Shown in pieces: positions 50,456-59,413 of a stretch of 64,000 bases of DNA. Under the pieces are notes generated by a model. That model did not search any database. It saw only the letters and a list, made by a program, of their open reading frames with translations, and was not told where the DNA came from. The DNA is taken from contig NZ_SRXY01000002.1 in assembly GCF_004804335.1 (NCBI RefSeq), forward strand, positions 11,306 to 75,305, written 5' to 3'. The stretch is from Pacificoceanicola onchidii. GTDB lineage: Bacteria > Pseudomonadota > Alphaproteobacteria > Rhodobacterales > Rhodobacteraceae. The stretch's first letter is position 1. The number at the start of each line of letters is the position of its first letter. The position numbers and the translations under genes were made by a program.

Positions 50456-50487
50456 AAAAAGGGCCCGGCCGCGAAAGGCAGCCGGGC
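50456..50487 (-). terminator. Attenuator-like terminator between dctP and dctQ
   Basis: GCCCGGC (50463-50469) pairs with GCCGGGC (50481-50487), and on the minus strand CCCTTTTT follows. It would limit read-through from the binding-protein gene into the permease genes. Confidence 0.65.
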
Positions 50488-50500
50488 AAGGCGCGCCGAC

Positions 50501-51484
50501 TTATTCGGCGTCCGGGAGGGTTTGGAGTGCGTTGTAGAGATCGGTCGGGAACGGCAGATCACCGGTTGTCAGCGCCGGAGCGACGGCTTCGATGAACGGG
50601 GCGCGGTCCACTTCGTTGACGTTCACGCCCTGATCGCGGAACCACCCGACAAGCTCGGCTTCCGAGGCAACGATGGCCTCCGTGACCATGTCCGCGGTTT
50701 CGTCCAGAACGGCATCGAGGATCTGCTTGTCCTCATCGCTGAGCATCGAAAGACGGATGCCGGACACAACCGTGTAGGTCGAGTTCGTGATATGGCCGGT
50801 CAGGTTGATGTCGGACTGAACTTCGTGGAACTTCTTGGCCTGAATGGTCGGCAGCGGGTTCTCCTGTGCGTCCACAACTCCTTGCTGCAGGGCCAGGTAA
50901 ACCTCGGCAAAGGCCATCGGGGTCGGGTTGGCGCCAATCGCTTTCGGGAAGAGGACGTAGGCCGGCGCATTGGGCACGCGGATCTTCAGGTCTTCCATGT
51001 CGGCAGGGGAGTGGATCGGCTTGTTCGACGTCACGTGGCGCGAGCCGTAGTAGCTGACCGACGCGATTTCATTGCCGCCGCTGGCATCCGCATAGCCTTG
51101 CGCCACTTCGCCGAACACGTCGCTGTTGAAGTAGGCTTCCCAATGCTTGAGATTGCGCAGGGTGAACGGGAAATCGGTCATTGACGCCGGGCCGTAGATC
51201 GAGCCTGCAAAACCCGCGCCGGTGTAGATGATGTCGACGGTTCCAAGCGACAGGCCTTCGTTCAGATCCGCTTCCTTGCCAAGCGCCGAAGCCGGGAACA
51301 CCGCGATGGAATGGCGGCCTTCGGTGCGCTCCTCAAAAAGCTCGGCCGCTCTTTCGGCTGCTTTGTGCAGCGGGTGGTTGACCTCGTAGACATGTGCGAA
51401 CTTGAGCTCGTCGGCGTAGGACATGGTGCCAATGGCCAGGGCTGCGACCGAGACTGTCGGTTTGATTGCTTTGAAAAGGTTCAT
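50501..51484 (-). CDS. dctP: TRAP transporter solute-binding protein, DctP family
   Basis: This is a 327-residue periplasmic protein with signal peptide MNLFKAIKPTVSVAALAIG cut near SYA-D. Marks are KFAHVYEVNHPLHKAAERAAEL, FPASALGKEADLNEGL, the Arg region LKIRVPNAP, and GANPTPMAFAEVYLALQQG with DAQENPLPTI. It follows the dehydratase gene and probably binds a hexarate or hexonate. The ATG at 51484 has AGGAGG upstream. Confidence 0.94.
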   Translation of the reverse strand: MNLFKAIKPTVSVAALAIGTMSYADELKFAHVYEVNHPLHKAAERAAELFEERTEGRHSIAVFPASALGKEADLNEGLSLGTVDIIYTGAGFAGSIYGPASMTDFPFTLRNLKHWEAYFNSDVFGEVAQGYADASGGNEIASVSYYGSRHVTSNKPIHSPADMEDLKIRVPNAPAYVLFPKAIGANPTPMAFAEVYLALQQGVVDAQENPLPTIQAKKFHEVQSDINLTGHITNSTYTVVSGIRLSMLSDEDKQILDAVLDETADMVTEAIVASEAELVGWFRDQGVNVNEVDRAPFIEAVAPALTTGDLPFPTDLYNALQTLPDAE

Positions 51485-51530
51485 GGTTTCCTCCTATTGC
51501 TGAACCTGTGAATTGCGGTGCTGCGGCCGG

Positions 51531-52628
51531 TTAAGCGGCAGCGGTGCTCTCTTCTGTGAGCTTGTCCCAAAGGAACGTGACCCCGATGCCGGGGGTGTCG
51601 GGCGCGACAGCCATGTGATCCTCGATCACCAGGGGCCGTTGCGTGTATTCGTCGATCGGGAAGCTGTGCACCTCGATCCAGCCAGCATTCGGCTGGGCGG
51701 ACACGAGGCTGACGTGCAACTCCTGCATGCCATGGCTGCAGACGGGAATCCCGGCTTTGCGCGCCATATGGGCCGCTTCGAGCCAGCCGGTGATGCCCCG
51801 GCAGTTCGACGCATCCGGCTGCAGGAAGGAAAGCTTTGAGCGCTCCATCGCGTGCTCGAACGCGCGTGCCGTGTGAAGGTTTTCGCCCATCGCCAGCGGG
51901 CAGCCGGTGGCCTCGGCGATCTTGCCATAACCGGCGTAGTCATCCGGATCGATGGGTTCTTCGAACCAGACGATGCCCAGCTCCATGAAGCCGCGCGCCG
52001 CCTCGATGGCCTGCTCAACCGACATGGAATAGTTGGCGTCGACCATGAAATCGACGTCCGGGCCAATCAGCGCGCGCACCGCACGCGCCCGTTGCAGATC
52101 TTCGGCCAGATCGGGTTTTCCGACCTTGATTTTCACGCCGTTGAAACCGTCGGCCAGATAGCCCCGGACATGATCGAGCAACTTCGGAAGCGGAAAATTC
52201 AGGTCGATCCCGCCTCGATACGCCCGGCAACGATCCGAAGTACCGCCGACGACCTGCCACAGCGGCTTGTTCAGCGTTTTGCAATGCGCGTCCCACAGGG
52301 CGATGTCGATTGCCGAGATCGCAAACGAGTCGATCCCGCCGCGCCCCACATAATGGATCAGCTGGCCCATCTCGGTGTTGAGCGCCTGAATCTGGCTGGC
52401 GTCCCGACTAATCAGCACCGGGGCGAGGTCGTGCTCGATCATCGCAAGGATCGCGTGGCCGCCGCGCCCGCCTGTGTAGGTGTAGCCGCAGCCCGAAAAA
52501 CCGTCGCCCCGTTCCACGGTCACAACAACAAGTTCGAAATGCGTGTGATCCCCGTGCATGGCGTCGCTCAGAACTTCACGAAGCGGCAGCCGGAACAGCT
52601 GCGCGGAGATGTTGGTAATCTTTGGCAT
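51531..52628 (-). CDS. Enolase-superfamily sugar-acid dehydratase (mandelate racemase type)
   Basis: This is a 365-residue enzyme that removes a proton alpha to a carboxylate. The base KIKVGK lies at about 165-170, metal ligands Asp in MVDANYS (about 195), Glu in WFEEPI (about 221) and Glu in MGENLHT (about 247), and the His base in [11 protein letters not shown]. The Lys/His pair is the galactarate/talarate dehydratase pattern, though racemases share it. The ATG at 52628 (MPKITN) follows GAGGAGAAAACTT. It is divergent from the GntR gene and precedes the TRAP genes. Confidence 0.92.
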   Translation of the reverse strand: MPKITNISAQLFRLPLREVLSDAMHGDHTHFELVVVTVERGDGFSGCGYTYTGGRGGHAILAMIEHDLAPVLISRDASQIQALNTEMGQLIHYVGRGGIDSFAISAIDIALWDAHCKTLNKPLWQVVGGTSDRCRAYRGGIDLNFPLPKLLDHVRGYLADGFNGVKIKVGKPDLAEDLQRARAVRALIGPDVDFMVDANYSMSVEQAIEAARGFMELGIVWFEEPIDPDDYAGYGKIAEATGCPLAMGENLHTARAFEHAMERSKLSFLQPDASNCRGITGWLEAAHMARKAGIPVCSHGMQELHVSLVSAQPNAGWIEVHSFPIDEYTQRPLVIEDHMAVAPDTPGIGVTFLWDKLTEESTAAA

Positions 52629-52643
52629 AAGTTTTCTCCTCAC

Positions 52644-52723
52644 TTTTGGCCTTACCAAAATTGAAGATCAAGAGTCAATATTGCAATTTGCGCGTATAAT
52701 TCTCAGTTTTGGTAAGTCCAAAT
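52644..52723. promoter_or_regulatory. Two FadR-type operators between dehydratase and gntR
   Basis: TTTTGGCCTTACCAAAA (52644-52660) lies 16 bp before the dehydratase start. TTTTGGTAAGTCCAAAT (52707-52723) lies 43 bp before gntR, just after a rightward TATAAT (52695-52700). Both fit the TGGTnnnACCA-like site of FadR-subfamily regulators. Confidence 0.82.
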
Positions 52724-52765
52724 ATCCCTCTTGAGCTGACAATAAAAGCGTGGAATTCTCGGCGC

Positions 52766-53500
52766 ATGAGTGAAAATCAGCGCCCCAAACCTGTGAGCGA
52801 TGCGACCGCCCGAGATAGCGCGGTCGATCGTGTCGTGGCGGACATCGAGGGCAAAATTCTCTCTGGTGCCCTGAAAGACGGCGATTCGCTCCCAGCTGAG
52901 CGCAGCATTGTCGAGGCCATGGGAGTCAGCCGCCCCGTTGCGCGAGAGGCCATCAAGGTTCTGAGCAGCAAAGGGCTGGTTGAGGCGATCCCGCGCCATA
53001 GACCGATTGTGCGCCGCCCGAACGTAACCACTGTCATGGACGTGCTGGGCGGATTGGTGGGTCATCTGACAGGCCGCCCGGGCGGGATCCGTCAGATCTT
53101 TGATATCCGGATTTTCCTGGAAGCGGGTCTGGTTCGGATGGCCGCAACAAGCGCCACCAAACACGACATCACGCGGCTCAAGGAACGGCTGGCCGAAAAC
53201 GAAGCCAGCATTTCGGATTCGCTGCTTTTCTACGAAACGGACAATGCGTTTCACGGCGCCTTCTACGAGATCCCGGGCAACCCGATTTTCCCGGAGGTTC
53301 ATCGCGCGTTCAACGAATGGCTGGATGCCAAGTGGCGACAGATGCCGCGCCTGCCTGATCGAAATCGCCAGAACTTCGAAGATCACAAGGCCATTCTGGA
53401 CGCCGTTCTGGAGCGCGACCCCGACAAGGCCGAAGCGGCGCTTCGTAACCACCTTGAAAAGGCGTGGCGGCAGGTCGAGAGCACGTTCAACGATCTGTAG
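52766..53500 (+). CDS. GntR-family regulator, FadR/FCD subfamily
   Basis: This is a 244-residue regulator from the ATG at 52766 (MSENQRPK). The winged helix has LSGALKDGDSLPAERSIVEAMGVSRP in outline and VAREAIKVLSSKGLVEA. The FCD domain has FDIRIFLEAGLVRMA, TDNAFHGAFY and NFEDHKAILDAVLERD with metal His residues. Upstream in-frame codons cross the operator and are noncoding. No strong ribosome site is seen. It probably represses itself, the dehydratase-TRAP operon and the dehydrogenase pair downstream. Confidence 0.93.
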   Translation: MSENQRPKPVSDATARDSAVDRVVADIEGKILSGALKDGDSLPAERSIVEAMGVSRPVAREAIKVLSSKGLVEAIPRHRPIVRRPNVTTVMDVLGGLVGHLTGRPGGIRQIFDIRIFLEAGLVRMAATSATKHDITRLKERLAENEASISDSLLFYETDNAFHGAFYEIPGNPIFPEVHRAFNEWLDAKWRQMPRLPDRNRQNFEDHKAILDAVLERDPDKAEAALRNHLEKAWRQVESTFNDL

Positions 53501-53948
53501 GCCGAGGTCTGCGGGTTAACGCCTCGGAAAATCGCACCGCTTTGCGGAATGACCTCGCGGGCCAGCGCATGGGCTGCGGAAACGCCTGAGAACCGCCCGT
53601 GCGCCTTGATCGACGAACAGCGCCCTTTTGCCCTCATCAGAAGGCAGGGCGATGTTGCAGGCTCGCCAGAAGCGCGCGACCCACTGCCGGGCGGTGTCAT
53701 GGCTTTCCGGAACACGCGGCAAGGCAATCCCGCGCCTCTGGCAGCTTCGTTGCGGCAACCTCAAATATGGACTTACCAAATAATGCTAAAACATGGCGAA
53801 CGCCTCAAAACTTGACAATGAAGTCGGTTTTTGGTCTTACCAAATAAAGGATGCCGCTGAGTCGCCGAGAGCGCCCCTTGCGGCAAGACGGGTGCCGGAC
53901 CTGAAGGTGCCCGGCATACGCACATTGTTGGATAGGGAGGCACACATC
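53501..53948. other. Intergenic region between gntR and the dehydrogenase genes
   Basis: About 450 bp. The first 250 bp show no gene or clear signal; open frames there have no protein-like pattern. The remainder holds a promoter and two regulator sites (see 53765-53845). The mRNA leader after the promoter is about 100 bp. Confidence 0.6.
53765..53845 (+). promoter_or_regulatory. Promoter and two FadR-type operators before the dehydrogenase pair
   Basis: ATATGGACTTACCAAAT (53765-53781) and TTTTGGTCTTACCAAAT (53829-53845) match the two sites at 52644-52723. TTGACA (53812-53817) lies between them; the second site covers the -10 position. Confidence 0.82.
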
Positions 53949-54983
53949 ATGTCAGACACATCAATCTCGGCGGCCGTTTACCGAGGCGACCGGACATTCT
54001 CTGTTGAAACGAAGACGGCCCCGGCGCCCGGCCCCGGAGAGGTTTCCGTCCGCATCGCCTATTGCGGCATCTGCGGAACCGACCTGCATGTCTTCCATGG
54101 GAACATGGATGCGCGCGTGGGCTTTGAACGGGTCATCGGGCACGAGATGTCGGGAACCATTGATGCCATCGGCGCAGGTGTGAAAGATCTGGCAGTGGGG
54201 CAGAAGGTGGTTGTGCGCCCATTGGATCACTGCGGCAACTGCCCGGCCTGCAAGGCAGGACACACACATGTCTGTCACAATCTCAAGTTTCTTGGGCTCG
54301 ATTCCGAAGGGGCCTTTCAGGAAATCTGGACCGTCCCGGATCACACGATCCATGTCTTGCCTCAGGACATTCGCCTCGATCATGCCGCGCTGATCGAACC
54401 GGTTGCCGTTGCAAGCCATGATGTACGGATGTCGGGTCTGCAACCCGGTGAAGATGTTGTGGTGATCGGTGGTGGCCCCATTGGCGTCCTCGTGGCAGCC
54501 GTGGCGCGCGAGGCTGGCGGCAACGTGGTCATTTCAGAAGTGAACGAGAACCGTCTGGCCATTGCCGAGACGCTTGGCTTTGCGACGGTCAACCCCGCCA
54601 GCGAAGACCTTGTTGCGGCCATCAATGACCGCACCGGCGACAAGGGGGCCGATGTGGTCTTTGAAGTGTCGGGATCGAAGCCCGGGGTTCAGGCGATGAC
54701 CGATGTCGCCGCCACGAGAGGCCGCATTGTCATGGTTGCGATCCATGCAACGAAACCGGAGGTCGATTTGTTCCGGTTCTTCTGGCGCGAGTTGAAGCTC
54801 ATCGGCGCGCGGGTGTACGAACCGGCGGACTATGAAAAAGCGATAGAATTGATTTCCAATGGCGCGATCGACGCCGATACCATCATCACGGATGTCAGCC
54901 CGCTCTGTGACATCCAGCAAGCCTTTGAGGCGCTTGATGCCTCGCCGACCGCTCTCAAATGCCTCATCAAAGTGGGAAGCTGA
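53949..54983 (+). CDS. Zinc-dependent alcohol/sugar-acid dehydrogenase (MDR family)
   Basis: This is a 344-residue medium-chain dehydrogenase. The catalytic zinc ligands are Cys in YCGICGTDLH (about 37) and His/Glu in GHEMSG (about 65). The structural zinc site is CGNCPACKAGHTHVC (about 96-110). The cofactor site is VVIGGGPIGVLVA (about 172). Members act on L-idonate, galactonate, sorbitol or threonine. The neighbouring dehydratase and SDR point to a hexonate. GATAGGGAGGCAC precedes the ATG; the open frame before it is noncoding. Confidence 0.92.
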   Translation: MSDTSISAAVYRGDRTFSVETKTAPAPGPGEVSVRIAYCGICGTDLHVFHGNMDARVGFERVIGHEMSGTIDAIGAGVKDLAVGQKVVVRPLDHCGNCPACKAGHTHVCHNLKFLGLDSEGAFQEIWTVPDHTIHVLPQDIRLDHAALIEPVAVASHDVRMSGLQPGEDVVVIGGGPIGVLVAAVAREAGGNVVISEVNENRLAIAETLGFATVNPASEDLVAAINDRTGDKGADVVFEVSGSKPGVQAMTDVAATRGRIVMVAIHATKPEVDLFRFFWRELKLIGARVYEPADYEKAIELISNGAIDADTIITDVSPLCDIQQAFEALDASPTALKCLIKVGS

Positions 54984-54986
54984 TCC

Positions 54987-55757
54987 ATGTCTTTTCTCGA
55001 TACGTTTGATCTGAGCGGCAAGACCGCTCTTGTAACCGGCTGCAAGCGCGGCATTGGTCGCGGCATGGCCGAAGCGCTGGCCGCGGCAGGCGCGGACATC
55101 GTCGGCGTGAGCGCATCGCTGGAACCGACAGGCAGCGACGTTGAAAAAGCGGTTCGCAGCATGGGCCGCGCTTTCACGGCCTATCAGTGCGATTTCGGCG
55201 ACCGTCAGGCGCTGAACGCCTTCATCGCCCAACTCGAAAAGGACGGCGTCGCGCCGGACATCCTCGTCAACAACGCCGGAACCATCAAGCGCGAACCCGC
55301 CGCCACGCATCCCGATGCGATGTGGGACGAGGTGATCGAGGTCAACCTGTCAGCGCAGTTCGTTCTGAGCCGGGAGATCGGACGAGGCATGATCGAGCGT
55401 GGCTCGGGCAAGGTTATCTTCACCGCGTCGCTGCTGACCTTCCAGGGGGGGATCACCGTGCCGGGATACGCCGCGTCCAAAGGCGGGATCGGTCAGCTGA
55501 CCAAGGCGCTGGCCAATGAATGGGCCGGCAAGGGCGTGAACGTGAATGCCATTGCCCCCGGATACATCGCCACAGACAACACCGAAGCCCTGCGCAATGA
55601 CCCTGATCGTTTCAAGGCCATCCTCGAACGCATCCCGGCGGGCCGTTGGGGCACGCCAGAGGACTTTGGCGGCCCTGCGGTGTTCCTCGCGAGCAAGGCC
55701 TCGGACTATGTCAACGGAGAGATCCTCACCGTCGACGGCGGTTGGATGGGGCGCTGA
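54987..55757 (+). CDS. SDR-family oxidoreductase, gluconate 5-dehydrogenase/KduD-like
   Basis: This is a 256-residue enzyme. TGCKRGIGRGMA (cofactor loop, about 18-29), NNAGTIKREP, Ser in FTASLLTFQGG and YAASKGG are present, ending in LTVDGGWMGR. The NNAGTIKRxP and SLLTFQGG blocks are those of KduD-type 2-deoxygluconate/gluconate dehydrogenases. It follows the zinc dehydrogenase by 3 bp and is probably the second oxidoreductase in an epimerising pair. Confidence 0.93.
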   Translation: MSFLDTFDLSGKTALVTGCKRGIGRGMAEALAAAGADIVGVSASLEPTGSDVEKAVRSMGRAFTAYQCDFGDRQALNAFIAQLEKDGVAPDILVNNAGTIKREPAATHPDAMWDEVIEVNLSAQFVLSREIGRGMIERGSGKVIFTASLLTFQGGITVPGYAASKGGIGQLTKALANEWAGKGVNVNAIAPGYIATDNTEALRNDPDRFKAILERIPAGRWGTPEDFGGPAVFLASKASDYVNGEILTVDGGWMGR

Positions 55758-55771
55758 GCCATGACGACTAT

Positions 55772-55797
55772 CCCTCTGCCGAACCCACGGCAGAGGG
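55772..55797 (+). terminator. Terminator-like hairpin after the SDR gene
   Basis: CCCTCTGCCG (55772-55781) pairs perfectly with CGGCAGAGGG (55788-55797) over a 6-nt loop, 15 bp after the stop codon. The T run is weak. Confidence 0.65.
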
Positions 55798-56006
55798 GAT
55801 CTTCGCCGGTGCGCTCCGTCACGTGAGCTTTGACCAACCGGCGGTGTCAAACCGCAAAACCTGTTGGTCGCTTACGCCCCGCCAAACTTGACATACGTAC
55901 TGGCCAGTCGGCTGGCACCCAAATGGCTGGTGTCTACAGGAGACCGGTCTTCAAGAAAGCACGCGGCAAAAGCCATGGCTCAGCCGCGCATCGGATTTGA
56001 AGGCGC

Positions 56007-56510
56007 CTAGGCCGCCACGAGATCCTCTGTCGCTTCGATGAAGACACGCGGGTCTCCGGCGGACCGGGCGATCAGCATGGCGCCTTCGAGCTGCGACAGG
56101 ATTCGCACGCCCCGGCCCGGCTCTGCTTCGTTCAGGGACGCGATGCCGAACTGCAGGAAAGCGTAGGCTTCCGTAGCCACTTCGGCCGGAAGGCTGTCGC
56201 CTTCAGCCGCCAGAATTCCGCACAGACACATCAGCCCGTCATGCTCCAAAGCCTTCTGGAACAGCCCACGCCACGCCGTCACACGATCCGCGCCCCCTGC
56301 CTCTTCACGGTCAAGCGCGTCGGAAAACCGCTCCCGGTATCGTTTGGCGACAGCCGCAGCCAGATCCGGCTTTGTCGGGAAATGGTAGTGGACGCTGGCG
56401 GATTTTATCCCGACTTCATTGGCGACCTCTCGAAAGGAAAAGCCACTGTAGCCATGGGAGCGGATGAGCCGTTCGGCGACATCTAGAATAGCATCCCGTC
56501 GGTCTGACAT
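56007..56510 (-). CDS. TetR-family repressor
   Basis: This is a 167-residue regulator. The HTH is AILDVAERLIRSHGYSGFSF then REVANEVGIKSASVHYHFPTK (about 8-48). The C-terminal domain is helical, with GLMCLCGILAAEGDSLP typical of a redox- or small-molecule-binding branch and two Cys that could sense oxidants. The ATG at 56510 is used; a GTG one codon earlier exists. An 18-bp operator lies 29 bp upstream and again before the cupin operon at 59119. Confidence 0.93.
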   Translation of the reverse strand: MSDRRDAILDVAERLIRSHGYSGFSFREVANEVGIKSASVHYHFPTKPDLAAAVAKRYRERFSDALDREEAGGADRVTAWRGLFQKALEHDGLMCLCGILAAEGDSLPAEVATEAYAFLQFGIASLNEAEPGRGVRILSQLEGAMLIARSAGDPRVFIEATEDLVAA

Positions 56511-56538
56511 CACAGCGCCCTCCGCACCCTCAAATCTG

Positions 56539-56556
56539 CTACCTGCCGATAGATAG
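56539..56556. promoter_or_regulatory. Probable TetR operator (autoregulation)
   Basis: CTACCTGCCGATAGATAG matches the site at 59119-59136 in 14 of 18 bases and lies 29 bp before the tetR start. Confidence 0.72.
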
Positions 56557-56612
56557 AAAACCCCTACCCGTCAACGTCGACAGCCCCTGGCCCCTTCATG
56601 CCCGCAAGGCTT

Positions 56613-57677
56613 CTACAGCCCCGCTGGCGCTTCTTCATCAAGCCGCAACAGAGCCGCCTCCGCCGCCTCCAGCGCCCCTTCGATGTAGCCACCGAAGTCT
56701 TGCCCGACCTCGGTTCCTGCAAAGATCAGATTGCCGTCCCACAGATCCTGCATGGCCTTCGGCAGACCGTAGGCTGGATGGCTGTATTGCGGGGCTGCGT
56801 CGGCTGATGTGGCCGTGAACGGATCGGCTGCCCAGTCCTTTACGAAAAGCGCACGCGGCTCTGCCGCCGCTTCACCAAAGAGCCGTACCAACTGGTGTTG
56901 AACCGCCTGTTTCAATCGGTCCGTGTCGGCGCGCGCAGCGGGCGGCACACCAATGAACCCAAACAGGGCATAGGGCCCCTGTTCAGCCGGAGAGGCGTCG
57001 TGGATTTCAACCATCGGCCCCCGGCGGCTCATGGCGTCCCCCGAAAGCCCTGCCTCGCGCCAAAAGGGGCTGTCATAGACTGCCACGGCTTTGGCCTGGC
57101 CAGCCATCCATGTGGGCACATTGGCCATGGCTTGCGTGGCCCCCGCGGGCAAGGCCGGGGCAAAGGCCAAACCGGCGGCGATCCGGGGCGGCATTGCAAG
57201 CACTATGCGATCGGCCTCGACTACAGAGCCATCCTGCAACGTGGCACGGCACCGGCCGCCGCTGCGCTCAAGGCGCACAACAGGCGCGTTGAGACTGCGT
57301 TTCGCTTCGGGCACTCGCGTCGCGAGGGCCTCGGTCAGCCCGGTCAACCCGCCCACCAACCGCCAGGATCCTTCCATGGACGCAAACCCGTAGCCGCGTT
57401 GCACCCGGCCGTTTTCATCTTCAAAGCTCAGATCGCCCGCGGCGTATTGGTCGAACTTCCGCAGCCCCAAACGGTTTATGAGCGCGGCAATGCGCGGCTG
57501 ACCGGGCCAGAACCAGGCAGGCCCCATGTCAAAGACGCCCTGCCCGGCCCGTTCGGTCATGATACGCCCGCCAAACCGGTCACGCGCCTCCAGCACGTGG
57601 TACGCGCGCCCCTGCGCCTCAAGGCGCTCGGCAAGATAGAGGCCGGAAAGACCACCCCCGATGATCAGTGTTTTCAT
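56613..57677 (-). CDS. Flavin-containing amine oxidase-like protein
   Basis: This is a 354-residue FAD enzyme. The dinucleotide motif IIGGGLSGLYLAERL (4-18) is followed by EARDRFGGRI, and the C-terminus has NLIFAGTEVGQDFGGYIEGALEAAE, the FAD-ribityl block of amine oxidases. It is shorter than classic monoamine oxidases (about 450). It is the last gene of a three-gene leftward operon, starting 3 bp after the SDR stop. Substrate unknown. Confidence 0.9.
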   Translation of the reverse strand: MKTLIIGGGLSGLYLAERLEAQGRAYHVLEARDRFGGRIMTERAGQGVFDMGPAWFWPGQPRIAALINRLGLRKFDQYAAGDLSFEDENGRVQRGYGFASMEGSWRLVGGLTGLTEALATRVPEAKRSLNAPVVRLERSGGRCRATLQDGSVVEADRIVLAMPPRIAAGLAFAPALPAGATQAMANVPTWMAGQAKAVAVYDSPFWREAGLSGDAMSRRGPMVEIHDASPAEQGPYALFGFIGVPPAARADTDRLKQAVQHQLVRLFGEAAAEPRALFVKDWAADPFTATSADAAPQYSHPAYGLPKAMQDLWDGNLIFAGTEVGQDFGGYIEGALEAAEAALLRLDEEAPAGL

Positions 57678-57680
57678 GGT

Positions 57681-58364
57681 TCAAAAGCCTTCTGAAGCCG
57701 GACGCAGATCCAGTTCGTGGGTCCAGGTGGATTTGGGCTGATGGGCGAGTTGCCAATAGACCTCGGCAATCTCTTCGGGTCGCATCATCTTCTGAGGATC
57801 GAGGCTGTGCAGCGCCCGCGAGCGCGCCGTGTCGATAATCCCGTCAAGGATCACGTGGCTGACATGAACCCCGGCTGGCTGGAACTCGCGCGCCAGCGAT
57901 TGGGTCAGGCCGCGCAGGGCGAACTTGGCGCTGGCAAAGGCTGAAAACCGGGCGCCGCCCCGCAAGGACGCCGTGGCACCCGACACGATGAACGCGCCGC
58001 CCCCGGCCCGCACCATGGGTTGCAGGGTTGCCTGCGCCAGCAGGATCGCGGACTGCACCATGGAGGCCCATGTGCGTTGATAATCGTCGAGGTGGCCATC
58101 CACGAACGGACGGATCACAAGCTCCGACGCATTGTGGATCACCACGCGCGGCGGGCCATGTTCGGCGATTATGGCCGCGAGGGTTGCAGGCATCGCCGCC
58201 TCGCCATCCAGATCAACCTGATGGAAAGCCCCGACAGGCGCCTCAGGTTTGCTGCGCCCAAGACCAACCGGGATGAAGCCGCCATCGCGAAACCGGGCGA
58301 GCAGCGCCTGCCCCAAACCCGCGCCCGCACCGGCCACGATCACAAGAGGAGGTCTGCCCGCCAT
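57681..58364 (-). CDS. SDR-fold protein lacking the catalytic Tyr
   Basis: This is a 227-residue protein from the ATG at 58364 (MAGRPPL), which shares one base with the previous stop. The cofactor loop is GAGAGLGQA and the Ser is in IVSGATAS. At the usual YxxxK the sequence reads FASAK, so Phe replaces the proton-donating Tyr. SDR proteins of this AKFALRGLTQSLARE type often show this change. It may act with a different residue or as a binding protein. The frame upstream to 58475 is inside the cupin gene. Confidence 0.88.
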   Translation of the reverse strand: MAGRPPLVIVAGAGAGLGQALLARFRDGGFIPVGLGRSKPEAPVGAFHQVDLDGEAAMPATLAAIIAEHGPPRVVIHNASELVIRPFVDGHLDDYQRTWASMVQSAILLAQATLQPMVRAGGGAFIVSGATASLRGGARFSAFASAKFALRGLTQSLAREFQPAGVHVSHVILDGIIDTARSRALHSLDPQKMMRPEEIAEVYWQLAHQPKSTWTHELDLRPASEGF

Positions 58365-59032
58365 CACAGAACCGGCGCACGAGCGTGGATGAGATGGCCC
58401 GTCTTGACCCAGACCTTTGCCCCCTCTTCGCCTGCGGTGGCCGAAAGCCTTTGCCCGGACGGCAGCCGCAACCATCCGCCCTTGCGCAGGACATCGCCCC
58501 CTTCGGTAAGACTGCCGGACAGCACAAGAAGCTCGGTTCCACCGTCCGCATCACTCGACAACGTCGCACCGGGATCGACGTGATGATACGTCACCGTTTC
58601 ACGGGCATCTTGGTGAAGCAAAGCCGTCGCCACGCCGCCTACAGGCTCGCCAAGTTCCTCGGCCATGGTTTTTCGGAACTGGGTCCGGTCATCCATGTCG
58701 AACTGCCAGAGCTTTACAAAGATCGTGCAGCCGTCGTCCGAGCCCGGAGTATGCGCCGAGGTCGGCGGGTTGCGCACATAGGTGCCTTCCGGAAAATCGC
58801 CGTGTTCGTCCTGAAAGACCCCTTCCAGAACGATGAACTCCTCGCCGCCCGTATGCGTGTGTTCGGAGAAATGGCTGCCGGGCGCGTAGCGGACGATGGT
58901 TGTGGCACGCGCCACCTCATCCCCGATCCGGTCCAGCATACGCCGATCCACACCCGCCATGGGGGACTTGACCCAATGAAGGTCATCCGAATGAACCACG
59001 ACGCGGGCCTCAAAATCTGCATTCAGTTCCAT
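58364..59032 (-). CDS. ChrR-like cupin protein
   Basis: This is a 222-residue protein with two cupin units. The first has [14 protein letters not shown] with metal ligands and [10 protein letters not shown]; the second begins near [21 protein letters not shown]. The arrangement resembles the C-terminal cupin of the anti-sigma factor ChrR, without its zinc N-domain. The ATG at 59032 (MELNADFE) follows AGGATGCACA; the open frame to 59116 would overlap the operator. It is first in the operon with the SDR and the amine oxidase. Confidence 0.87.
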   Translation of the reverse strand: MELNADFEARVVVHSDDLHWVKSPMAGVDRRMLDRIGDEVARATTIVRYAPGSHFSEHTHTGGEEFIVLEGVFQDEHGDFPEGTYVRNPPTSAHTPGSDDGCTIFVKLWQFDMDDRTQFRKTMAEELGEPVGGVATALLHQDARETVTYHHVDPGATLSSDADGGTELLVLSGSLTEGGDVLRKGGWLRLPSGQRLSATAGEEGAKVWVKTGHLIHARAPVL

Positions 59033-59118
59033 TGTGCATCCTGTGTTGATCGGCGGCGGGGTAAGTGCCGGCCTTTTGGGAGAACCCAGCCACGGCACAG
59101 CCGACTCGCCTTGCATGC

Positions 59119-59136
59119 CTATCTACCACTAGATAG
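59119..59136. promoter_or_regulatory. Probable TetR operator before the cupin operon
   Basis: CTATCTACCACTAGATAG is an interrupted palindrome (CTATCTA/TAGATAG) 87 bp before the cupin start. The second copy is before tetR itself. The remaining 280 bp to the aminotransferase gene carry its promoter region without a clear consensus. Confidence 0.75.
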
Positions 59137-59413
59137 ACAAATAAGGCAACATCGAAGAAACCAGAGACACGCCGTTATAATCGAAGCCGACACCCCTTGG
59201 GGCACTGACCTCGCGCACTTCGTGAATCTGCTGCCTACCCCCCCTCCAGAGCCTGATCTTCTTTAAGCCCCTGAAAGACCGCCGATAACTCACGGCACAT
59301 TATGCTGTGAATTTGCGTTTATCGGCTGAAAATGCTATTTCCACCGTTAAAACGCAGTTTCCTCTTGGCGCGTTCCCTTACCTTCGATGCAAAGCCAACA
59401 CGAGGAACGACAG

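Noticed and set aside
53549-53847. Plus-strand frames between gntR and the dehydrogenase gene
   Set aside because: They run through the operators and promoter and have no protein-like pattern.
59159-59413. Additional small gene before the aminotransferase
   Set aside because: Frames there are short or antisense extensions; the stretch looks like a promoter region.
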